A stretch of 64,000 nt of DNA from Caulobacteraceae bacterium (GTDB lineage Bacteria > Pseudomonadota > Alphaproteobacteria > Caulobacterales > Caulobacteraceae): NCBI GenBank assembly GCA_027487945.1, contig JAIYCQ010000042.1:1-64000 (forward strand), written 5' to 3'. Numbering within the stretch: the stretch's first letter is position 1; every line of letters starts with the position of its first letter. The position numbers and the translations under genes are program-made. Below are positions 56,889 through 64,000 of this stretch, piece after piece. The notes below the pieces were generated by a model. It was not told the DNA's origin and ran no database searches. It saw only the letters and a list, made by a program, of their open reading frames with translations.

Positions 56889-57785
56889 GTGTCCCTGTCG
56901 GCGCATCATCAGCACACCGTGGCCGGCCCCGTGATCTTCGCGGGCGTCGGCGTGCATACCGGCGTCCATGTGCGGGTCGCCGTGCGTCCGGCGGCGGTCG
57001 ACGCCGGCGTGACCTTCGTGCGCACCGACCTGAAGGATATCGACAACGCCATTCGGGTGTCCGCTGAAGCCGTGGGTCAGACGCGTCTGGGCACCGTGAT
57101 CTCCAACGCCGCCGGCGCCAGTGTCTCGACCATCGAGCACCTGATGGCCGCCCTCTGCGCCCTCGACATCGACAATGTGGTCGTCGAGCTCGACGGGCCA
57201 GAAGTGCCGATCCTCGACGGTTCGGCCGAGGTGTTCATCCAGTTCCTGGATCGCGCCGGTCGTCGCCGCCAGGAAGCGTCGCGCCGCTTCATCGAAGTGC
57301 TGGAGCCGGTCGAGGTGGTCGAGGGCGACAAGCGCGCCGTCCTGCTGCCCTGCGATCGCTTCGAGGTCGCGTTCGAAATCGCGTTCGACTCGGCCCCGAT
57401 CGGCCGCCAGCGTGTCGATCTTGCGATCACCGAGCAGTCCTTCCGTGAGGAGCTGGCCGACTGCCGCACGTTCGGCTTCCTGAAGGACGTCGAGGCCCTG
57501 CGCGCCGCGGGCCTTGCCCGGGGCGCCTCGATGGAGAATGCCGTGGTGCTCGACGGCGACCGCGTGCTGAACCCGGAAGGCCTGCGCCGCCCGGATGAAT
57601 TCGTGCGACACAAGGCGCTGGACGCGGTCGGCGACCTCTATGTCGCAGGTCTGCCACTGCTCGCCCGCTTCGAAGGCCTCTACGCCGGACACGGGCTGAA
57701 CAACCTGCTGGTCCGGGCGCTGATGGCCCGTCCGCAGGCCTGGCGTGTCCGCACGCTCGCTCCGGAACTCGCTCAAGCGGTTTGA
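56889..57785 (+). CDS. lpxC: UDP-3-O-acyl-N-acetylglucosamine deacetylase LpxC
   Basis: This zinc enzyme makes the committed step of lipid A synthesis. The 298 residues begin at a GTG (56889) with GAAAGG upstream. Zinc ligands are His in STIEHLMAALCALDIDN and His/Asp in HKALDAVGDLYV. LDGSAEVFIQFL and GLYAGHGLNNLLVRAL, which carries a catalytic His, are also present. The tail after that is short. Confidence 0.95.
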   Translation: MSLSAHHQHTVAGPVIFAGVGVHTGVHVRVAVRPAAVDAGVTFVRTDLKDIDNAIRVSAEAVGQTRLGTVISNAAGASVSTIEHLMAALCALDIDNVVVELDGPEVPILDGSAEVFIQFLDRAGRRRQEASRRFIEVLEPVEVVEGDKRAVLLPCDRFEVAFEIAFDSAPIGRQRVDLAITEQSFREELADCRTFGFLKDVEALRAAGLARGASMENAVVLDGDRVLNPEGLRRPDEFVRHKALDAVGDLYVAGLPLLARFEGLYAGHGLNNLLVRALMARPQAWRVRTLAPELAQAV

Positions 57786-57872
57786 TCGGCTTTCGCCGCA
57801 TTTGCGCCCGCCTTCCTGTGGTGTAGAAGCCAACAGGCGCCGGGGGCGCGAACTGGTTCGAGGTGAGGGTAA

Positions 57873-58859
57873 GTGCTTCATAGATCGCATGGCCGCACGG
57901 TGGCCGTCGTTGCGGCCGTGACGGCGTCTCTGGCTCTCGCCGCCTGTGCGGGAGACCGGAAGCCGGCGCCGCGCCTCGCCTATCAGGAACGCCCGGTCGA
58001 GCTGCTCTATTCGACGGGGGCCTACCGCCTCGACCAGCGTCGCTGGACCGAGGCCGTATCCTACTTCCAGGAAGTTGAACGCCAGCACCCCTATTCGGAG
58101 TGGTCGCGCCGGTCGATCCTGATGGCCGCCTATGCGCGCTACCAGGCCAACCAGTACAGCTCGGCCATCGAGGACGCGGAGCGCTTCATCCAGCTCTACC
58201 CGGGCAACCCGTCGGTCGTTTACGCCTACTACCTGAAGGCGGTCTGCTACTTCGAACAGATCGTCGACGTGAACCGCGACCAGGCCTCGACCGAGCAGGC
58301 GCTCGGCGCGCTGCGCGACATCGTCACGCGTTTCCCGACGACCGAGTATGCCGCCGACGCGCGGCTGAAGATCGACATGGTCAACGACCAGCTGGCCGGC
58401 AAGGAAATGGCCATCGGCCGTTACTACATGCGCCAGGGCCAGACGCTGGCGGCCATCAACCGCTACCGGACGGTCATCGACCGCTACCAGACCACGACCC
58501 ATACGCCCGAGGCCCTCTACCGGCTGGTTGAGAGCTACACGACTCTCGGCCTGATGGGCGAGGCCACGGCCAACGGCGCAGTGCTGGGCTACAACTTCCC
58601 GGGTGATCCCTGGTACGCCGACGCCTACAAGCTTCTGACCGACAAGGGCCTGCAGCCGGCGGTGGCCCCGCTCGATCCGGGCGCGAAGGTCAGCTACCTC
58701 GACAAGATGCTGGGCAAGAAGCCGGCGCCGCCGCCCCCGGGCGAGGCGGTGGTTACGACCGAGCCGACCCGCGTCGCGCCGCCGGAGGCCGACATCACCG
58801 CCATCCCGGCGCCGAAGCCCAAGCGCAAGAGCATGCTCGACCGCATGCTTGGCCGTTGA
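57873..58859 (+). CDS. bamD: Outer membrane assembly lipoprotein BamD
   Basis: This BAM-complex lipoprotein assembles beta-barrel proteins in the outer membrane. The 328 residues start at a GTG (57873). The signal has the lipobox LAAC, with the lipidated Cys at about residue 25. Five TPR-like repeats follow (about 45-245), including YSTGAYRLDQRRWTEAVSYF and the TRFPTTEYAADARLKID stretch. A C-terminal extension of about 70 residues, rich in Pro and Lys, is longer than in E. coli. recN follows after 31 bases. Confidence 0.93.
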   Translation: MLHRSHGRTVAVVAAVTASLALAACAGDRKPAPRLAYQERPVELLYSTGAYRLDQRRWTEAVSYFQEVERQHPYSEWSRRSILMAAYARYQANQYSSAIEDAERFIQLYPGNPSVVYAYYLKAVCYFEQIVDVNRDQASTEQALGALRDIVTRFPTTEYAADARLKIDMVNDQLAGKEMAIGRYYMRQGQTLAAINRYRTVIDRYQTTTHTPEALYRLVESYTTLGLMGEATANGAVLGYNFPGDPWYADAYKLLTDKGLQPAVAPLDPGAKVSYLDKMLGKKPAPPPPGEAVVTTEPTRVAPPEADITAIPAPKPKRKSMLDRMLGR

Positions 58860-58890
58860 CATAGAACGATAGTAGAACAAACTGCCCGCC

Positions 58891-60588
58891 ATGCTGATCG
58901 GGCTGACCATTCGTGACGTCGTGCTCATCGAGAGCCTGGACCTCGCCATAGGTTCGGGCCTCACGGCGCTGACCGGCGAGACCGGGGCGGGGAAGTCGAT
59001 CATCCTCGACGCCCTGGGCCTGGCCACCGGCATGCGCGCCGAGGCGGGCCTGGTGCGCCGGGGCGCGACCCAGGCCAGCGCCACCGCCATCTTCTCCCTG
59101 CCGCCGGATCACCCCGTCTGGGCCGTTCTCGACGAGAAGGGGCTGGCCTATGAGCGGGACGAGGATCTGGTCCTGCGTCGCCAGCTGTCGGCGGACGGCC
59201 GCAGCCGCGCCTTCGTCAACGATCAGGCCACCGGCGTCGCCGCGCTGAAGGAACTGGGCGCCCTGCTGCTTGAGGTTCATGGCCAGCACGAGACGGTCGG
59301 CCTGCTCGATCCCCGCACCCACCGCGGCCTGCTGGACGCCTTCGGCGGTGTTGCGGTCGGTCAGGTGACCGCCGCCTGGAGCGGCTGGCGCGCCGCGCGC
59401 GAGCGGACGGCCGGCCTGCGCGATCTCGCCGCCCGCACCGCCGCCGACATGGAGGAGATCGCCCTGCGTCTCGGCGAGCTGGACCGGCTCGACGCCCGCA
59501 GCGGCGAGGAAACGGCCCTGGCCGAGGAGCGGGCCATCCTGGGCGCGTCCGAGAAGGCGCTGGCCGAAGTCGCCTCCGCCCGTGAGGCCCTGGGCGGCAG
59601 CCGGCTGGGGCAGAACATCGCCTCGGCCTTTCGGGCCCTGGAGCGGGCGCGGGAGCGGGCGATCACCGCCGGCGCTGCGCTGGACGGCCCGGCCGTGAAG
59701 CGACTGGAGGCCGCCGCCGAGGCTGTGGACGCCGCCCTCAGTCAGGTGCGTGAGGCCGAGGCCGCCATCGACGCCGCCGCCGAGGCCTTCGATGTCGACC
59801 CCAAGCGGCTGGAGGAGGCCGAGGAGCGGCTGTTTGCGCTGCGGGGCATGGCCCGCAAGCTCAACGTTCCGGTCGAATCCCTGCCGCAGGTGAGGGCCGA
59901 GCTCGGCGCCCGTCTGCGCAACATCGAGACCTCGGAAGCCCAGCTGAAGGCCGCGCAGGCTGCCGAGGCGCTGGCCCGCAAGGCCTATCTCGAGGCCGCC
60001 GCCGTGCTGTCGGCCGAGCGCCGCGCCGCGGGCGACCGGCTGTCCGCCGCCGTCGAGGGCGAGCTGGCGCCGCTGAAGCTCGAGAAGGCGAAGTTCCGCG
60101 TCGTCGTCGAGCCGCTGGCCGAGGACCGCGCAGGCCCCTCGGGCCTCGATCGAGTCGCCTTCGAGATCGCCACCAACCCCGGCGCGCCGTTCGGTCCCCT
60201 GGAGGCCATCGCCTCTGGCGGCGAACTGGCCCGCTTCGCCCTGGCGCTGAAGGCGTCCCTGGCCGCGCGAACCAGGGGCGCCCAGCCGCTGATGATCTTC
60301 GACGAGGTGGATCAGGGCGTCGGCGGCGCGGTGGCCGATGCCGTCGGCCTGCGTCTGCGCCGGCTGGCCGCCGACGCCCAGGTGCTGGCCGTCACCCACA
60401 GCCCGCAGGTCGCGGCGCGCGGCGACGCCCACTGGCGCATCAGCAAGAGCGGCGACGCGGCCATGACCCGCACCGCCGTCGAGGTGCTGTCTCCCGACGC
60501 CCGCGAGGAGGAGATCGCCCGCATGCTGGCGGGCGCCGAGGTCACCGACGCGGCGCGCGCGGCGGCGCGGGCGCTGATCGGGGCCTAG
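58891..60588 (+). CDS. recN: DNA repair protein RecN
   Basis: This SMC-like ATPase works in double-strand break repair. The 565 residues have Walker A TGETGAGKSIILDALGLATG (about 29-48) near the start. Long Ala/Glu-rich coiled-coil arms cover about 150-385, the ABC signature is ASGGELARFALALK (about 443-456), and Walker B is PLMIFDEVDQGVGG (about 467-480). The ATG is preceded by a weak ribosome-binding sequence. No SOS box is visible in the 31-base gap, so it is probably read with bamD. Confidence 0.94.
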   Translation: MLIGLTIRDVVLIESLDLAIGSGLTALTGETGAGKSIILDALGLATGMRAEAGLVRRGATQASATAIFSLPPDHPVWAVLDEKGLAYERDEDLVLRRQLSADGRSRAFVNDQATGVAALKELGALLLEVHGQHETVGLLDPRTHRGLLDAFGGVAVGQVTAAWSGWRAARERTAGLRDLAARTAADMEEIALRLGELDRLDARSGEETALAEERAILGASEKALAEVASAREALGGSRLGQNIASAFRALERARERAITAGAALDGPAVKRLEAAAEAVDAALSQVREAEAAIDAAAEAFDVDPKRLEEAEERLFALRGMARKLNVPVESLPQVRAELGARLRNIETSEAQLKAAQAAEALARKAYLEAAAVLSAERRAAGDRLSAAVEGELAPLKLEKAKFRVVVEPLAEDRAGPSGLDRVAFEIATNPGAPFGPLEAIASGGELARFALALKASLAARTRGAQPLMIFDEVDQGVGGAVADAVGLRLRRLAADAQVLAVTHSPQVAARGDAHWRISKSGDAAMTRTAVEVLSPDAREEEIARMLAGAEVTDAARAAARALIGA

Positions 60589-60593
60589 GCGCG

Positions 60594-60700
60594 TTGCGTT
60601 GTTCGACACGCGCCTTCAGCGCTGCTCACCATGACGTATGGCGGGTCATAATCTCACGTCATCCTGAGCAGGCCCGAAGGGCCGTGTCGAAGGACGCAGG
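60594..60700. repeat. Dispersed foldback repeat, copy C (between recN and ligA)
   Basis: The outer arms TGCGTTGTTCGACACGCG and CCGTGTCGAAGGACGCAGG face each other. The inner arms CTGCTCACCATGACGTAT and CTCACGTCATCCTGAGCAG complete the foldback. It is the third member of the family with copies at 34170 and 48083, and fills most of the 133-base gap. Confidence 0.75.
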
Positions 60701-60715
60701 GAATCGACGCAGTGA

Positions 60716-63073
<2,358 letters not shown>

Positions 63074-63135
63074 CCACCAAGACCATCGTCGTGGCCCGGA
63101 TGGGCCGTGACGGAATGGAGCGCTGTCGCGTCCCC

Positions 63136-63786
63136 CTACGCCAGCTCCCGGTTATGCCCCCGGTCCGCCAGCCAGGCCACGAACGTCGTCAGCAGATAGA
63201 CCACCAGACCCAGCCGCGCGAAGGCGAACGCGGTTCCCGCCGGCTCGGTCAGCTCGCCGATCAGCTGCAGGGTCACCAGGAACAGCAGGAACAGCAGGGC
63301 GGGCCAGGCCGTCCGGTCATTGCGGCCACGCCGCCAGAGCCAGGCCGCCCCGCCCAGGGCGATCAGCCCCATCTCCAGCGTCTTCTCGGCGGTGGCGTGG
63401 TTCCACCAGCCAAGGCCGACCTTGTCGCCGCCGGGCCAGAGCTCAAGGTCCGGCCGATGGACGAGGAAGTCGAGGCCCCAGTGCGACAGCACCACCAGAC
63501 CGATGGCCACGGCCGCGCCCCAGGGCAGCTTCATCAACCGCGCCAGCAACAGCGCGCCCAGCGACCAGACCACCGCCGCCGGCAGACTGTGGGTCCAGGG
63601 CATGTGCTCGAGCACCAGCGGGCTGCCGGCCAGTGCGGGGTCGAAGCTCATCCGCTCCACCCCGGCCATGACAAGGGCGCTGAAGCCGATGTCGACCAGC
63701 TGCGCTCCGCCGATCAGCGTCCAGAGCGGCGCGCGCGGTTCGATGGCCTTGGCGACCAGCGCCGCCGCGTAATGCCCGACAAACAT
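63136..63786 (-). CDS. YdjM-like integral membrane protein (putative metal-dependent hydrolase fold)
   Basis: This 216-residue protein has about five transmembrane helices. Short polar motifs at helix ends, HYAAALVAK at the N-terminus, MPWTHSLPAAVVW and VLSHWGLDFLVHRPDLEL, carry His and Asp residues spaced like those of the YdjM/YfhO-type membrane-bound metal-dependent hydrolase family. Activity and substrate are unknown. It is convergent with ligA; a weak GGCCC/GGGCC hairpin lies between the stops. Confidence 0.65.
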   Translation of the reverse strand: MFVGHYAAALVAKAIEPRAPLWTLIGGAQLVDIGFSALVMAGVERMSFDPALAGSPLVLEHMPWTHSLPAAVVWSLGALLLARLMKLPWGAAVAIGLVVLSHWGLDFLVHRPDLELWPGGDKVGLGWWNHATAEKTLEMGLIALGGAAWLWRRGRNDRTAWPALLFLLFLVTLQLIGELTEPAGTAFAFARLGLVVYLLTTFVAWLADRGHNRELA

Positions 63787-63868
63787 CCGGCCCCCCGCCT
63801 TGTCTTTGTCACGGTTCGCGGTCAGTTTCGGGCGCCGTCGTTATCCAGACAAGCCCCGGGTCCTCGCC

Positions 63869-64000
63869 ATGCTCAGAATCGCCACCCTGTCGCTCGTGCT
63901 CGCCGCCGCCGCGACCCCCGCCCTCGCGTCCGACATCATTGGCAAGTGGGTGACGCCCGCCAAGGGCCAGGTCGAGATCTTCAAGTGCGGCGCGGCCCTG
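63869..64000 (+). CDS. DUF2147 domain protein, N-terminal part (cut by window edge)
   Basis: This partial gene starts at ATG 63869 and encodes a signal peptide (MLRIATLSLVLAAAATPALA). The mature start, SDIIGKWVTPAKGQVEIF, ends here as KCGAAL. The GKW-TP-KGxVEIFxCGxAL pattern is the DUF2147 opening. Family members are exported, small and of unknown function. The remaining residues lie beyond the window. Confidence 0.8.
   Translation, partial: MLRIATLSLVLAAAATPALASDIIGKWVTPAKGQVEIFKCGAAL

Overview
The window is a single stretch of a high-GC alphaproteobacterial chromosome. Gene content and regulatory sites point to the order Caulobacterales (Caulobacter, Phenylobacterium, Brevundimonas or a close relative). 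The supporting evidence is a PleC-type histidine kinase, a CtrA box plus GANTC (CcrM) sites in front of ftsZ, DUF2336 and DUF2147 proteins, and the gene order ftsZ-lpxC-bamD-recN-ligA. I name no genus.

Region 1 (1-10.9 kb) is mixed metabolism and surface functions. It opens with the N-terminal part of a large calcium-binding FG-GAP/cadherin-like repeat protein that runs off the left edge. An unrecognised helix-turn-helix-like protein, an aspartate aminotransferase, a TVP38/TMEM64 membrane protein and an alkylsulfatase-like metallo-beta-lactamase follow. Then come leuA, behind a short leucine-rich leader peptide with alternative hairpins, and an EamA transporter.

Region 2 (11-17 kb) is the rod-shape operon mreB-mreC-mreD-mrdA-rodA, with overlapping stops and starts from mreC onward. 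Region 3 (17-20 kb) is a compact putative stress-sensing module: EF-hand protein, ECF sigma factor, candidate anti-sigma factor and a CpxP/CnrX-like periplasmic sensor. A Tat-exported dienelactone hydrolase follows.

Region 4 (20-29.7 kb) is on the minus strand: a Pro/Ala-rich exported protein, a DUF2336 protein, pepN and the PleC-like kinase, then an ABC importer of the NMT1/SsuABC type. A 0.9-kb stretch (29.7-30.6 kb) has no convincing gene but holds DnaA-box-like words and a foldback repeat. Region 5 (30.6-34.2 kb) is a five-gene plus-strand operon: enoyl-CoA hydratase, lipoprotein, unknown protein, EamA transporter and an AmpD-type amidase.

Region 6 (34.3-63.1 kb) starts with RNase P RNA and continues into the division and cell-wall cluster: mraZ, rsmH, ftsL, ftsI, murE, murF, mraY, murD, ftsW, murG, murC, murB, ddl, ftsQ, ftsA, ftsZ, then lpxC, bamD, recN and ligA. 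The cluster makes lipid II from UDP-sugars, flips and polymerises it at the septum, and places the FtsZ ring. Three genes not normally counted in it are inserted: a minus-strand exported protein between murG and murC, and a four-helix membrane protein plus an M28 peptidase between murB and ddl. The window closes with a YdjM-like membrane protein and the start of a DUF2147 protein.

Three copies of a roughly 100-bp foldback repeat lie next to rnpB, murB and ligA. I saw no tRNA, rRNA, CRISPR array, prophage or insertion sequence. Nothing looks like a wholly new system. The best leads are the regulatory sites: the leuA leader, the GANTC cluster in front of the PleC-like gene, the ftsZ control region and the MraZ boxes. 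The sigma-factor module and the unexplained 0.9-kb gap are further leads.
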